A DNA stretch of 64,000 bases from Anaerotignum neopropionicum (GCF_001571775.1 NZ_LRVM01000003.1:124001-188000), one strand, 5' to 3'. Shown: positions 26,800-36,245, counted from the first letter of the stretch. The notes: a model not told the origin generated them from the sequence alone. Numbers and translations: made by a program.

Positions 26800-28059
26800 T
26801 CACTCTTTTAGATTACCAAAGACAATTATTCTCTTTAGAAAACCCATAGCTATTATCATTCCTAAGCCTGCAAGGATTAGCATAAAGGCAATCCCCCTGC
26901 CTTCCCCTGTTCCTATGATTTTTCCAATGCTTTGGTTAAGAAGCCCCGATTGTCGAAACATGGGTTCAAAAACAACATCTGCAATTACGCCACAGCTTCC
27001 GTAAGCAATAATCATTCCCCCTTGCGTAAGCAGGCTTACTAACCCCCAAATCCGCCCCTGCAAATTGTTGGGAATGCTTACCCGTAAGAGAACCTCCGCA
27101 CAGGTATTGATAAAAGGTAATGTCAAGAAAAAGAGAAATAGCGCCGCAGAAATAAAAATGAGATTTGTTTTTAGTCCGGCAAAGGTCATAAATAATCCAC
27201 AAAAAATAGCTGCCAAAAAAAGCACTCTCCAATATTGATTGTTTTTGATTCCAAAAATACCAATCACAACGCTTCCAACCACCATGCCGACGGCACAAAT
27301 TGATTCAATATAGCCTACTATTTTTGCATTGCTAAGGACCAATATCATTGGTGCAGTAAGGGTTTGAATAAATCCAATAAAAAAACATACAAGTGTCATA
27401 ATTAGAATAAGGGACTTAACTTCTTTCTTTTCCTTAATCAATTGAAAACCTTCCCGAAGTTCCTTAAAAATACCACTGTGCACTTCTTTTTTTATGGGTT
27501 TTTGAATTTCCTTTCTTGCAATGGCAACGGCAAAAACTGTTATAATGAATGTAGAAATATCGAGAATTAAAACTAGTGAAATGTCAGAAACACTAAGAAC
27601 AATGCCTGCAATTGCAGGAGATATCAAGTATTTTGCATTATACGCAATTTGTACCATGCCGCTTGCCTTGGCATATTCTGCCTCGGTTAATAAGTCCGAA
27701 ATGGTTGCTCTGTACGCAGGCTCCATTAAAGCAACAAAAATTGAATTCAAAGTAATACCAACAAAAATTGGTATCATGCCGCCATGGCCGAATTTTATGC
27801 TCAGTAAAATGTACAGCAAGCCAAACCCCGATAGTGTATCGCCGCAAATCATTAATATTCTTCGATCATATCTGTCAGCCAAAATCCCGCCAAAGGGGCT
27901 TAACAGTACCGTTGGCATATACGCGAACAATGTAATGAGGGATACATAAGTCACACTGCCTGTCAGCTGATATACATAAATTGCCAAGGCAAATGCCGTC
28001 ATACCACTTCCAATATTGGAAATCAATTCGCCAGCCCATATGATTAAAAAGTTTTTCAT
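26800..28059 (-). CDS. MFS transporter, macrolide-efflux (MefA/MFS_3) type
   Basis: The 419-residue protein has about 12 membrane helices and the MFS loop between helices 2 and 3 (GGILADRYDRRILMICGD). The start MKNFLIIWAGELISNIGSG is typical of the MefA-like drug-efflux branch. AGAAGGA lies upstream; an upstream in-frame start is less well placed. It follows the TetR gene by 64 bases and precedes the ABC permease by 26 bases, so an MFS pump and an ABC exporter share one transcript. The pumped compound is unknown. Confidence 0.9.
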   Translation of the reverse strand: MKNFLIIWAGELISNIGSGMTAFALAIYVYQLTGSVTYVSLITLFAYMPTVLLSPFGGILADRYDRRILMICGDTLSGFGLLYILLSIKFGHGGMIPIFVGITLNSIFVALMEPAYRATISDLLTEAEYAKASGMVQIAYNAKYLISPAIAGIVLSVSDISLVLILDISTFIITVFAVAIARKEIQKPIKKEVHSGIFKELREGFQLIKEKKEVKSLILIMTLVCFFIGFIQTLTAPMILVLSNAKIVGYIESICAVGMVVGSVVIGIFGIKNNQYWRVLFLAAIFCGLFMTFAGLKTNLIFISAALFLFFLTLPFINTCAEVLLRVSIPNNLQGRIWGLVSLLTQGGMIIAYGSCGVIADVVFEPMFRQSGLLNQSIGKIIGTGEGRGIAFMLILAGLGMIIAMGFLKRIIVFGNLKE

Positions 28060-28123
28060 TATTCTGTCCATCCTTCTTACTTTAAAATGCAATGCTTGCT
28101 TCTCAAGTGCCGCAAAAAATAAT

Positions 28124-28753
28124 TTACTGCTGCCAATATAATGCGGCCTTTTCTAGTAACAAATTGCTCTCGATATTCAGCATTTTAGACAGTAGGGTAA
28201 TAAGTGCTTGAAACATAATCTGCTGTTGGGTTGGTTCTATTTGAAAAATCCCTTCATCCAAAAGGGTTAAAGCAGAAGCCAAAAAAATCTGCATATACTC
28301 CTTCGGAAACTCGGCATGAAAAATACCGGTTTTGTTTCCTTCCTCAATTACCTTTACCAATATTGGCGTAAGCTGTGTCACTACACAACGCAATGATTTT
28401 TGATGCATCAATGCATTTTCCGCCTTATGCATTTCCTCTAACAAGGCGGAATCCATCTCATTTTCTATACGTATTGCCAAAAATATCTTCATCAATTTGT
28501 CCAACGGTGAAAGGTTCTTCACCGTTGCCGCAGCCTCAGCCCTGCTGATAATGATTTCTGTTGTCCTTTCAATGATTGCGTCTAGCACCTCTTCTTTGGA
28601 TTTAAAATAATGATAAAAGGTGCCTTTGGCAATTCCAATTTCCGTCAAAATTTCATTTACGCTGCATTGCCCATATCCCTTTGTTGAAAACAGTTTTTGG
28701 GCTGTATCGATAATTTCATTTTTCCGTTCGTCATGTTCCTTTACTTTTCTCAT
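28124..28753 (-). CDS. TetR-family transcriptional repressor
   Basis: The 209-residue protein has an N-terminal TetR DNA-binding domain (IIDTAQKLFSTKGYGQCSVNEILTEIGIAKGTFYHYFKSKEEVLDAI) and a variable helical C-terminal ligand domain. The ATG at 28753 was chosen because AAAAGGAG lies upstream; a longer frame would begin inside the -35 box of its own promoter. A perfect palindromic operator at 28782-28798 lies just after the predicted transcription start, so it should repress itself and the efflux genes behind it. An inducing drug would relieve repression. Confidence 0.95.
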   Translation of the reverse strand: MRKVKEHDERKNEIIDTAQKLFSTKGYGQCSVNEILTEIGIAKGTFYHYFKSKEEVLDAIIERTTEIIISRAEAAATVKNLSPLDKLMKIFLAIRIENEMDSALLEEMHKAENALMHQKSLRCVVTQLTPILVKVIEEGNKTGIFHAEFPKEYMQIFLASALTLLDEGIFQIEPTQQQIMFQALITLLSKMLNIESNLLLEKAALYWQQ

Positions 28754-28781
28754 CTTAGTAGTATGCTCCTTTTCCGCTTGC

Positions 28782-28798
28782 AGACCGACCGTCGGTCT
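28782..28798. promoter_or_regulatory. TetR operator
   Basis: AGACCGACCGTCGGTCT is a perfect 8+1+8 palindrome between the TetR promoter and the TetR start codon. Its form (ACCGAC/GTCGGT) is common among TetR-type operators. Confidence 0.85.
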
Positions 28799-28808
28799 AT
28801 ATAAGGCT

Positions 28809-28837
28809 ATAGTAAGAGTTTTTTTATTTTTTGTCAA
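28809..28837 (-). promoter_or_regulatory. Promoter of the TetR-MFS-ABC operon
   Basis: TTGACA (28837-28832) and TACTAT (28814-28809) are 17 bases apart. The predicted start near 28802 is just upstream of the operator. Confidence 0.8.
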
Positions 28838-28861
28838 GTATTTTTTTAATAATTATAAAAA

Positions 28862-28892
28862 GCCTCTACCACAATTTTCATTGGATAGAGGC
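28862..28892 (-). terminator. Terminator of the nucleoside operon
   Basis: GCCTCTA and TAGAGGC form a 7-bp stem (17-base loop) followed on the minus strand by TTTTTA, just after the second nucleoside hydrolase gene. Confidence 0.75.
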
Positions 28893-28897
28893 ATTTC

Positions 28898-29830
28898 TTA
28901 AAATTTTGACATTAAGCTTTTCACTTTTTCTAAAAATGCTTCTCGATTCACATTAGTAACAATGTAAGCATTATGTTCCATTTGTTTATCACTCAATAAA
29001 TCCGTCACAGTTTTGCCGAGGGTCAATAGACCTTTTGTTTCAACCCGAATTCCCACATGGTGCGTCTCAAAAATGCTATCATCAACAGCATATAATACAG
29101 CTACTGGATCATGCAGAGCAACACCTTTATAGCCCCAGCCCAAGTATTTTTTCAAGCCACCTTGCAGTACATCACGAAACAGCTTTGCCTGAAAAGAACC
29201 CAATGCCCCAATTTCCTCAATTTCCTCTGGAGTCATATATGCTTTTAAAGTCACATCCAACCCACACATATATACGGGTACCCCGCAGCAAAACAGCATA
29301 TCCGCTGCTTCTGGGTCAACATAAATGTTGAATTCCGCCGAAGGGGTAATATTGCCGCCTATTGCAGCTCCACCCATAATTACAATACGTTTGATTAATT
29401 GAGGTAAATCCTTGTATTTTGATAATGCAATGCCCAGATTTGTCATAGGGCCGACTGCTATTACAATCAATTCTCCATTACATTCTTTTGCGATGCGATA
29501 AATGGCATCCCACGCCTTTTCTTCACCGATTTCGTTATCACTGATTTCCTTGGGATAGATTACATCGCCAAAACCGTCTTCGCCATGAAATTTTTCGGCA
29601 GTAACAGGATCACGAAACATGGGTCTATCTGCCCCCATAAAAATCGGGATGTCTTCTCCCATTGCGTGTCTTACTTTTATTGCATTTGCCGTTGTTTTAT
29701 CCACCCCAACATTTCCTGCAACGGTTGTAATTCCACGAATGTCCAATTCGTCCATACGACTTGCCAATAATAATGCAGCCGTATCATCAACGCCGGGATC
29801 GCAGTCAATAATTACTGGGAAACGATTCAT
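28898..29830 (-). CDS. Nucleoside hydrolase (IunH family)
   Basis: The 310-residue enzyme has the calcium-binding aspartate cluster DCDPGVDDTAALLLA at its start and the downstream motif EFNIYVDPEAADMLF, which identify the inosine-uridine nucleoside hydrolase family. It cleaves the N-glycosidic bond to free a base and ribose. The exact base preference is not readable. Its ATG overlaps the stop of the preceding hydrolase in an ATGA arrangement. It is the last gene of the nucleoside importer operon. Confidence 0.95.
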   Translation of the reverse strand: MNRFPVIIDCDPGVDDTAALLLASRMDELDIRGITTVAGNVGVDKTTANAIKVRHAMGEDIPIFMGADRPMFRDPVTAEKFHGEDGFGDVIYPKEISDNEIGEEKAWDAIYRIAKECNGELIVIAVGPMTNLGIALSKYKDLPQLIKRIVIMGGAAIGGNITPSAEFNIYVDPEAADMLFCCGVPVYMCGLDVTLKAYMTPEEIEEIGALGSFQAKLFRDVLQGGLKKYLGWGYKGVALHDPVAVLYAVDDSIFETHHVGIRVETKGLLTLGKTVTDLLSDKQMEHNAYIVTNVNREAFLEKVKSLMSKF

Positions 29831-30768
29831 TTTGCCACCTCCCCGTAAGTATGAATTGCTTCTACTAAAAGATCCACAAAGGCTTGTCTATCGATACCCA
29901 TTAAAACTTTCGCATTTGGTGCTTTTCCCAATACGTGGTTAAAATCAGCAACCGTTGCTCCTTTGCAAAAATCCCCTGTTGTTTCAATTTGCACAAATAA
30001 ATCTCTGGATTCCATAATTTCCGGCTTAATTAAGGCCGCAACCGCCACTGCATCATGCACAGGTGCGCCTTCATAGCCCATGCTTCTATGAAATTGATAG
30101 AAAAACTCTAACCAATCGGCTACAATTTCTGCTACATGATTTCCCAATGCTCGAATTCTTTCAAAATCTTCTGGGAAAATCATCGCCTTTTCTGTTACGT
30201 CCAAACCAGCCATAATGATTGGAATGCCCGATTTGAATACTACATCCGCCGCCTCAGGATCAACCAAAATATTAAATTCCGCTGCAGGCGTCCAGTTGCC
30301 AAACTGAACTCCTCCGCCCATTAACGAAATCTGCTTGATATTTTTTTTCAATTCAGGGTGCGCCAATAGTAGCGCCGCAACATTTGTCAACGGGCCGGTG
30401 GGCACTATGGTAATAGGTTCATCGCTTTCTCGAATTACCTTTGCCATTAAGGTTACCGAATCCATATCAACAACATCAAAATCCGGTTCAGGTAATTCAG
30501 GTCCATCTAAGCCGGATTCCCCATGCACTGTTGGTGCAATAATGGGCGCAGCAATCAAAGGTCGAAGGCGTCCCTTAGCTGTAGGCACATGTAAATCGAT
30601 TAATGTGCATATGCGTAGCGCATTGTAAGTCGTTTTTTCAATTGTTTGATTTCCACAGCAAGACGTAACAACACGAATATCAAGCATTGGGCTTGCCTTT
30701 GCCAAAACCCATGCAATTGCATCATCATGTCCTGGATCACCATCTAAAATAATAGGTATCCTTTTCAT
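29827..30768 (-). CDS. Nucleoside hydrolase (IunH family), second paralogue
   Basis: The 313-residue enzyme shares the family fold (DGDPGHDDAIAWVLA, EFNILVDPEAADVVF) with its neighbour but is clearly diverged; the third residue group reads GHDD rather than GVDD. Two different hydrolases in one operon suggest a split of substrates, for example purine and pyrimidine nucleosides, which is inference. AGGAGG precedes the ATG. It overlaps the next gene by four bases and follows the permease gene by 73 bases. Confidence 0.95.
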   Translation of the reverse strand: MKRIPIILDGDPGHDDAIAWVLAKASPMLDIRVVTSCCGNQTIEKTTYNALRICTLIDLHVPTAKGRLRPLIAAPIIAPTVHGESGLDGPELPEPDFDVVDMDSVTLMAKVIRESDEPITIVPTGPLTNVAALLLAHPELKKNIKQISLMGGGVQFGNWTPAAEFNILVDPEAADVVFKSGIPIIMAGLDVTEKAMIFPEDFERIRALGNHVAEIVADWLEFFYQFHRSMGYEGAPVHDAVAVAALIKPEIMESRDLFVQIETTGDFCKGATVADFNHVLGKAPNAKVLMGIDRQAFVDLLVEAIHTYGEVAK

Positions 30769-30841
30769 CTCTATCCTCCTATTTATTCTATTGATGGAGA
30801 AAGTTGAAGTCCAAAAGAACTTTCCAACTTCCCCCAGGCTT

Positions 30842-31786
30842 TTATTTTTCGTTGTCTTTAAAGCGTTTCACTTTCTTAATGGTACTCATGGAATAAATTA
30901 CCAAACCAATAATGGTAACCGCATACGGAATGGACGCCACTAAATACGAGGAGAAGCCTTGCATGCCTTCCATCTTGTTACCCAAGGCACTTGCAAACCC
31001 AAACAACAGGGATGCCAGCATCGCCCCAACAGGCTGGCCTTGCCCCATAGCCTGTGCAGCCAAAGCAATAAATCCACGCCCTGCAACAATACCTATGTTC
31101 CAACTCTGAGAATAGTACATAGACATATACGCGCCGCCCAAGCCCGCCAATGCACCAGAGATGGCTAAAGCAATGTACTGTGTTTTCATTACACTAACAC
31201 CAACGCTGTCAGCGGCATGAGAGTTTTCACCCACTGCACGAATTCTAAGACCCATAGCAGTTTTATACAGCAATACCCATACGAGGATAACCAAAAGGAA
31301 CGCAACATAAGTTAATACTGAGTGACCCGAAAAAATCCGTCCAACTACAGGTATTTCCTTCAAAAAAGGGATATTCACCTTAGGCGTTAGCATATTTGGT
31401 GTTGTAAGGCTTGCAGTGTTTCCTTTTAACCCGGTAAAAAGAAACAAAAGAAACACGGTGCCCCCGCCGCCCAAGAGATTAACAGCAATACCGGCTAAAA
31501 TAATATCCGTTTTTAATTTTAATGCAAATACTGCCATAATCATTGCAATCAAAACACCAATTGCTGTAGCGCCAATTACGCCAATAATCCAACTATTGGA
31601 CCAGTAAGCAAAAAGCACACCAAACAATGCGGAAATTGTCATAATACCTTCCAAGCCGATATTAACAACACCGCCCTTTTCTGCAACAACTGCGGCTAAA
31701 GCTGCGAATAGAATTGGGGAAGTAATACGAATGATGGAATATCCAAAGCTCGCAGAAAAAATCATTTCAATTATCTGACTGAACAT
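30842..31786 (-). CDS. Nucleoside ABC transporter permease (NupQ/YufQ type)
   Basis: The 314-residue permease has about eight to ten membrane helices and the branched-chain-type permease pattern (GIMTISALFGVLFAYWSNS, AVGENSHAADSVGVSVMKTQYIALAISGALAGLGG). It is the shorter of two permeases in a BMP-type nucleoside importer. It overlaps the preceding permease gene by one base (TAATG), which couples translation. Confidence 0.93.
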   Translation of the reverse strand: MFSQIIEMIFSASFGYSIIRITSPILFAALAAVVAEKGGVVNIGLEGIMTISALFGVLFAYWSNSWIIGVIGATAIGVLIAMIMAVFALKLKTDIILAGIAVNLLGGGGTVFLLFLFTGLKGNTASLTTPNMLTPKVNIPFLKEIPVVGRIFSGHSVLTYVAFLLVILVWVLLYKTAMGLRIRAVGENSHAADSVGVSVMKTQYIALAISGALAGLGGAYMSMYYSQSWNIGIVAGRGFIALAAQAMGQGQPVGAMLASLLFGFASALGNKMEGMQGFSSYLVASIPYAVTIIGLVIYSMSTIKKVKRFKDNEK

Positions 31787-32892
31787 TACGCATTACCCCC
31801 TTCACTTGCCAATTCTTTTTTCTGTAATTCTTCTTTTGCGTCCTTAACAACAATTTTTTGCCGTGTACCAGACAAGAAATGCTCCGCTGCAAAGAACAAG
31901 AAAATAACTGCTTGAATAATATCTATCATTTCCGCCGGAACCCCTGCATAAATAGACATTAATTCACAGCCTCTATTCAAATAAGAAATAAACAAAGCCG
32001 CAAGGGGAATCATAATCGGGTTGTTTTTGGCTAAAATCGCAACGGTAATACCTGTCCAACCGTAGCCTGGTAAATCCAACCATAAAAAGGTATTATATCT
32101 ACCCAACATTTCAATGGCACCACCCATACCGGAAAGCATACCACCAATCACCTGGGATAAAACGATCATGCCACCAACCTTCATCCCTGAATATTTTGAA
32201 AAAGACTCATTAATACCGATCATACGAATGGAATATCCCCATCTTGTGCGATACATAAAAATCGCCACAATAACCGTTGCTATAATTGCAATAAGAAAAC
32301 CCCAAGACAATTCTGTTCCCGGAATCATTTTTGATATTACAGCGGTTTTTAAGAACGGATAGGTTTGTGTCGCACCCTTGCTTCTATCAGCAAATTTGTT
32401 ATTCAAAAAATGTAAAATAGCAAACATAATAACGTAATTCATCATTAAGGAGCAAACCATTTCACTGGCTTTTAGCTTAACCTTAATTACGGCAGGGACG
32501 ATCATAACCAATCCACCAATCATCGTACCGGCTAATACTGCAACAAAAACATGCGCCCCTGTTGCCATTGGAATATTGATGGCTATAATTGCAGCCACAA
32601 AGCCCCCTAACATTACAGAACCCTCGCCCCCCAAGTTAAATTGGTTTGCTGAAAACATGACGCAAACCGCCAAACCTGTAAATATTACGGGAGTCATACG
32701 AGCCAAAATTGTAAAAATTGATTTTGTATTCAATGCACCGTTGCTAATAATAGGTTTGATTAGCAAGCATTCTAAAGCCTTACCGGGGTCATCAGCGCAA
32801 ATAAGAATTAAAATAAATGCAACCAAAATCGCAATTGCGATAGCTATGAACCCACGGAAAATTTCAAACATACTTTGACGCTTATTCTCCAT
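31786..32892 (-). CDS. Nucleoside ABC transporter permease (NupP/YufP type)
   Basis: The 368-residue permease has the family's EAA-like loop (SIRMIGINESFSKYSGMKVGGMIVLSQVIGGMLSGMGG) and about ten membrane helices. The ATG at 32892 has GGGGGAG upstream and is preferred to a TTG two codons earlier. It overlaps the ATPase stop by 11 bases. It should pair with the second permease as a heterodimer in the membrane. Confidence 0.93.
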   Translation of the reverse strand: MENKRQSMFEIFRGFIAIAIAILVAFILILICADDPGKALECLLIKPIISNGALNTKSIFTILARMTPVIFTGLAVCVMFSANQFNLGGEGSVMLGGFVAAIIAINIPMATGAHVFVAVLAGTMIGGLVMIVPAVIKVKLKASEMVCSLMMNYVIMFAILHFLNNKFADRSKGATQTYPFLKTAVISKMIPGTELSWGFLIAIIATVIVAIFMYRTRWGYSIRMIGINESFSKYSGMKVGGMIVLSQVIGGMLSGMGGAIEMLGRYNTFLWLDLPGYGWTGITVAILAKNNPIMIPLAALFISYLNRGCELMSIYAGVPAEMIDIIQAVIFLFFAAEHFLSGTRQKIVVKDAKEELQKKELASEGGNA

Positions 32893-34450
32893 GTACAACT
32901 CCCCCTATCTCCTCGACACTTTGTTGTTTTAAGCCTAACATATATTCGCCCATAATTGTGTCGTTTAAAACAGCTGTATCTTCAAAATAAGCGGCAATTT
33001 TACCGTTATACATAATCATTAAGCTGTCAGAAAGCTCCATTACTTCGTTCAAATCCGCAGAAACCAAAAGAACTGCAGCACCTTCACGGCTTAGTTCAAC
33101 CAATTTTTTTCGAATAAACTCCGTTGCACCAACGTCAATACCTCTCGTTGGTTGATCCGCAATAATTAATACAGGTTCACTGGAAAATTCTCTTGCAACA
33201 ACAACCTTTTGAATATTACCACCCGAAAGCATTCCAACCAGCTGCTTGCGTGATTTGCAAAGCACTTTGTAATCTTTAATCAGCTGGTCACTGTCATTAT
33301 GCATTGCATTTAGGTTAAATAAAACCCCGTTATTATATCTTTTGTCAGACGCACGGTCACTCATCAAATTTTCTTCAATTGTACCTCCGCCGGCAATACC
33401 AAAAGTCATTCTATCCTCAGGAATTAATGACACGCCCATATCTCGAATTTCTCTCTGGGGACGCCCCAAAATATTTTTTCCGTTCACCTTTGCCGAACCA
33501 CCATCGGGAACATTTAAATTAAAAAGCATGTCAACTAATTCTCTCTGCCCGTTACCCTCAACACCGGCAATACCCAGAATTTCGCCCTTCCTAACATCAA
33601 AGGACAATTTATCCAGCATTTTTTTATTCCACTCATTGGTGTATTCCATGTTGCGCACACTTAAAACCACATCTGTAGGATGGGCTTGTTCCTTTTCAAC
33701 GGTAAGCACAACATCACGCCCAACCATTAATCGAGAAATATCTTCTTTTGAAATACCTGCCGTTTCATATACACCCATAGACTTACCGCCACGCATAATG
33801 GTAAGCCGATCCGTAATTTGTTTGATTTCATTTAATTTATGAGAAATAAAAATCAAGGTGTAACCCTGTTCTTTCAAATGTATCAGCTCTTTAAAAAGCT
33901 CCTCGGTTTCCTGGGTTGTTAATACGGCAGTAGGTTCATCCAAAATAAGTATTTTTGCACCCCTCACCAAAGCTTTTAAAATTTCCACCTTTTGCTTCAT
34001 TCCTACAGGAATATCTCTTACTTTTGCATGTGGATCAACATAAAGATTATATCTCTTTGAAAATTCCTCTGTAATTTCTACGGCTTTTTTGTAATTAATA
34101 AATAATTTGTTTCCTTGCTTGGGTTCCATGCCTAAAACCATGTTTTCGGCAACAGTTAAGCTTGGAACCAGCATAAAATGCTGATGAACCATTCCAATTC
34201 CCTTTGCAATCGCCACAGTTGGTGACGAAAGTGATACTTTTTCTCCATTAATAATAATTTCTCCCTCGGTTGGTTGTTCCAAACCAAAAAGCATCTTCAT
34301 TAATGTAGATTTACCGGCACCGTTTTCACCCATAAGGGCGTGAATTTCCCCACGCATTACGTTAAAGTCAACCCCTTGATTGGCAGCAATACCATTAGGA
34401 TAAACTTTGGTAATACCCTTCATTTGAACAACAAAATCGTTGTCAGACAT
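32882..34450 (-). CDS. Nucleoside ABC transporter ATP-binding protein (duplicated, NupO/YufO type)
   Basis: The 522-residue protein contains two ABC cassettes in tandem. The first has Walker A GENGAGKST and Walker B ILILDEPTAVLT. The second has a degenerate P-loop (GVEGNGQREL) but signature LSGGNIQKVVVAREFSSEP and DQPTRGIDVGA. This asymmetry is normal in RbsA/NupO-type importers. The gene follows the bmpA lipoprotein after a hairpin that may lower its expression. Confidence 0.95.
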   Translation of the reverse strand: MSDNDFVVQMKGITKVYPNGIAANQGVDFNVMRGEIHALMGENGAGKSTLMKMLFGLEQPTEGEIIINGEKVSLSSPTVAIAKGIGMVHQHFMLVPSLTVAENMVLGMEPKQGNKLFINYKKAVEITEEFSKRYNLYVDPHAKVRDIPVGMKQKVEILKALVRGAKILILDEPTAVLTTQETEELFKELIHLKEQGYTLIFISHKLNEIKQITDRLTIMRGGKSMGVYETAGISKEDISRLMVGRDVVLTVEKEQAHPTDVVLSVRNMEYTNEWNKKMLDKLSFDVRKGEILGIAGVEGNGQRELVDMLFNLNVPDGGSAKVNGKNILGRPQREIRDMGVSLIPEDRMTFGIAGGGTIEENLMSDRASDKRYNNGVLFNLNAMHNDSDQLIKDYKVLCKSRKQLVGMLSGGNIQKVVVAREFSSEPVLIIADQPTRGIDVGATEFIRKKLVELSREGAAVLLVSADLNEVMELSDSLMIMYNGKIAAYFEDTAVLNDTIMGEYMLGLKQQSVEEIGGVVHGE

Positions 34451-34667
34451 TGTCGGTTCCCCTCCTCTTTTGCATATGATAATTTGTTTCGTAATTTAGG
34501 CAGAAAGTCCATTTTTTCCCATGCACCCTCAAAAAATTCATTTTTTAAATAATTTTAAATAAATATCTTTTTTCAAAATGCATATTTTGTAAGAACTGCA
34601 GAAGTTTAATACGATTTATTCTGTGAAACAAGGGTAAATCATAAGAAAATTTTAATTAATGGTAAAA

Positions 34668-34687
34668 GGGGAGCTTGAAAGCCCCCC
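34668..34687 (-). terminator. Attenuating hairpin after bmpA
   Basis: GGGG, GCTT and their partners AAGC, CCCC form a compact hairpin (one mismatch) followed on the minus strand by TTTTACC. It lies between the lipoprotein gene and the ATPase gene and probably reduces read-through. A palindrome CAAACGTTTG lies between it and the stop codon. Confidence 0.65.
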
Positions 34688-34724
34688 TACATTCACCATC
34701 ATTCAAACGTTTGATGCTGACTCA

Positions 34725-35855
34725 TCAAGGTTTTACAGATTCTCTTAACTGCTGAACATCATCAGTTTGATTTCCAATTGCAGTAGGAACTACAACATCA
34801 CCGCTGGAAATAGCTTCAATTGCTGCAGCTACTTTTTCTTTTACTGCTTCGGGTGTTTTGCTGTCGTAGTTTTTATCTGTTACGACACCAATGCCGCCTT
34901 CTTTCATACCTAATAAAGTATGCTGACCGAAATGTTCAACACCTGCATCCCATTCATCAAAGAACCAGATAAGGGAATTTCCAATGTTTTTCAAACCTGA
35001 TGTCAACGTGATTGCTGCCAATTCAGGGGAGAATGTTAATTCCTGATCGGAGTCAACGCCAATGAAGAATGCTTTTCCTGTTTCCAAAGCGGCTTCAGCA
35101 GCGCCGTTACCGGAATTACCAGCTACACCCCAGATAATGTCACATTTTTTATCATTAATCATGGATTCAGCCAATTCCTTTGCCTTTGCAGGGTCAACAT
35201 AACTATTTACATATCTTGTATCAATTTTAATATCAGGATTTGATTCCTGTGCGCCCAAAATAAAGCCATACAGGAAATCGTTGATTACAGGACTGTCAAC
35301 GCCACCAACAAAACCAACAACAGCGTCTTCATTCATACCTTCAACACTTGTTTCTGTTGTCATTGCACCAGCATAAACACCAACCAGATAGCCCAAATCG
35401 TTCTGCGCATAGCTCAAGTTTGCAACATTAGGCAATTGATGTGTTGTATCATCATAAATGAGATACTTCTGATCAGGATACATTTCAGATACATTCTTTA
35501 AATAATCAGGCATTTGATATGTACCGCAAATAATCAGATCATAATCCCCGGAAGCAGAAACTTCTTCCAAGTAGCCCTGCCACTTTGCCTGATCTTCTGT
35601 TGTGCCGCCCATTTCAATGGTTGTAAAATCAATTCTACCATCGGCCTTTAATTTTTCCAGACCTGCCTGAGCAGAGTCAAAGAAGGATTTATCACCCAAT
35701 GTACCGTTTACCAAGTTGCATACTTTATATACTTTTTTCTCATTGTCTGCAGCAGCTCCATTATCTGCATCGGTGTTTGCTTTACTGCCGCCGCAACCTG
35801 CCAGCATGGAAACTGTCAGTGCAGAAGCAAGAAGCATGGAAAGCAATTTTTTCAT
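34725..35855 (-). CDS. BmpA-family nucleoside-binding lipoprotein
   Basis: The 376-residue protein has a lipoprotein signal (MKKLLSMLLASALTVSM...) with lipobox LAGC and Cys21. The mature part matches the BMP/PnrA family (VYKVCNLVNGTLGDKSFFDSAQAGL, NLSYAQNDLGYLVGVYAGAM, GFVGGVDSPVINDF), which binds purine or pyrimidine nucleosides outside the membrane. It is the first gene of the importer operon and has the clearest promoter. GGGAGAAAAG precedes the ATG. Confidence 0.95.
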   Translation of the reverse strand: MKKLLSMLLASALTVSMLAGCGGSKANTDADNGAAADNEKKVYKVCNLVNGTLGDKSFFDSAQAGLEKLKADGRIDFTTIEMGGTTEDQAKWQGYLEEVSASGDYDLIICGTYQMPDYLKNVSEMYPDQKYLIYDDTTHQLPNVANLSYAQNDLGYLVGVYAGAMTTETSVEGMNEDAVVGFVGGVDSPVINDFLYGFILGAQESNPDIKIDTRYVNSYVDPAKAKELAESMINDKKCDIIWGVAGNSGNGAAEAALETGKAFFIGVDSDQELTFSPELAAITLTSGLKNIGNSLIWFFDEWDAGVEHFGQHTLLGMKEGGIGVVTDKNYDSKTPEAVKEKVAAAIEAISSGDVVVPTAIGNQTDDVQQLRESVKP

Positions 35856-35899
35856 AGTCTTTTCTCCCTTTCTTTTTGCATATTAGTTTACCTAAAATT

Positions 35900-35929
35900 T
35901 GCAAAGCTTGTATACTTACAAGTTTTGCA
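35900..35929. repeat. 13-bp imperfect inverted repeat at the bmpA transcription start
   Basis: TGCAAAGCTTGTA (35900-35912) and TACAAGTTTTGCA (35917-35929) are complementary apart from one position, around a four-base centre. In the transcript it would form the 5'-terminal hairpin; as DNA it could be an operator. Confidence 0.6.
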
Positions 35930-35936
35930 TGAACAT

Positions 35937-35965
35937 ATTTTACCTCTATTGCTCAATTTTGTCAA
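35937..35965 (-). promoter_or_regulatory. SigA-type promoter of the nucleoside operon
   Basis: TTGACA (35965-35960) and TAAAAT (35942-35937) have a 17-base spacer; transcription should begin at the edge of the inverted repeat 35900-35929. Confidence 0.85.
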
Positions 35966-36223
35966 TAAACTACAACTATTTGGTAAGATATTTGTAAAAA
36001 TTGTTCTTACTTTTGCGACAAATATTTTAATTTATATAATTCTTATACCACAAATACATATTTATTTTGTTAAATTTCAAACATTATTTATTTTTTTACC
36101 AATAAAATTTGTTTTTTTATTTATTTATTCGCTAATTTTTCAAAAACCAATAACTTTTTCTATGGTTTTCATTTGCAAATGCTATCTCGTAAAATCAAGT
36201 CAACATATCGATATATAAAAAAA

Positions 36224-36245
36224 GACTCCATGCAATCATAGAGCC
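36224..36245 (-). terminator. Terminator of yajC
   Basis: GGCTCTATG pairs with CATGGAGTC (9 bp with two G-U) around ATTG, followed on the minus strand by a run of U (36223-36216). Confidence 0.8.

Noticed and set aside
28754-28837. 28-codon in-frame extension of the TetR gene
   Set aside because: It would begin at the TTG of the -35 box TTGACA and read through the promoter and operator.
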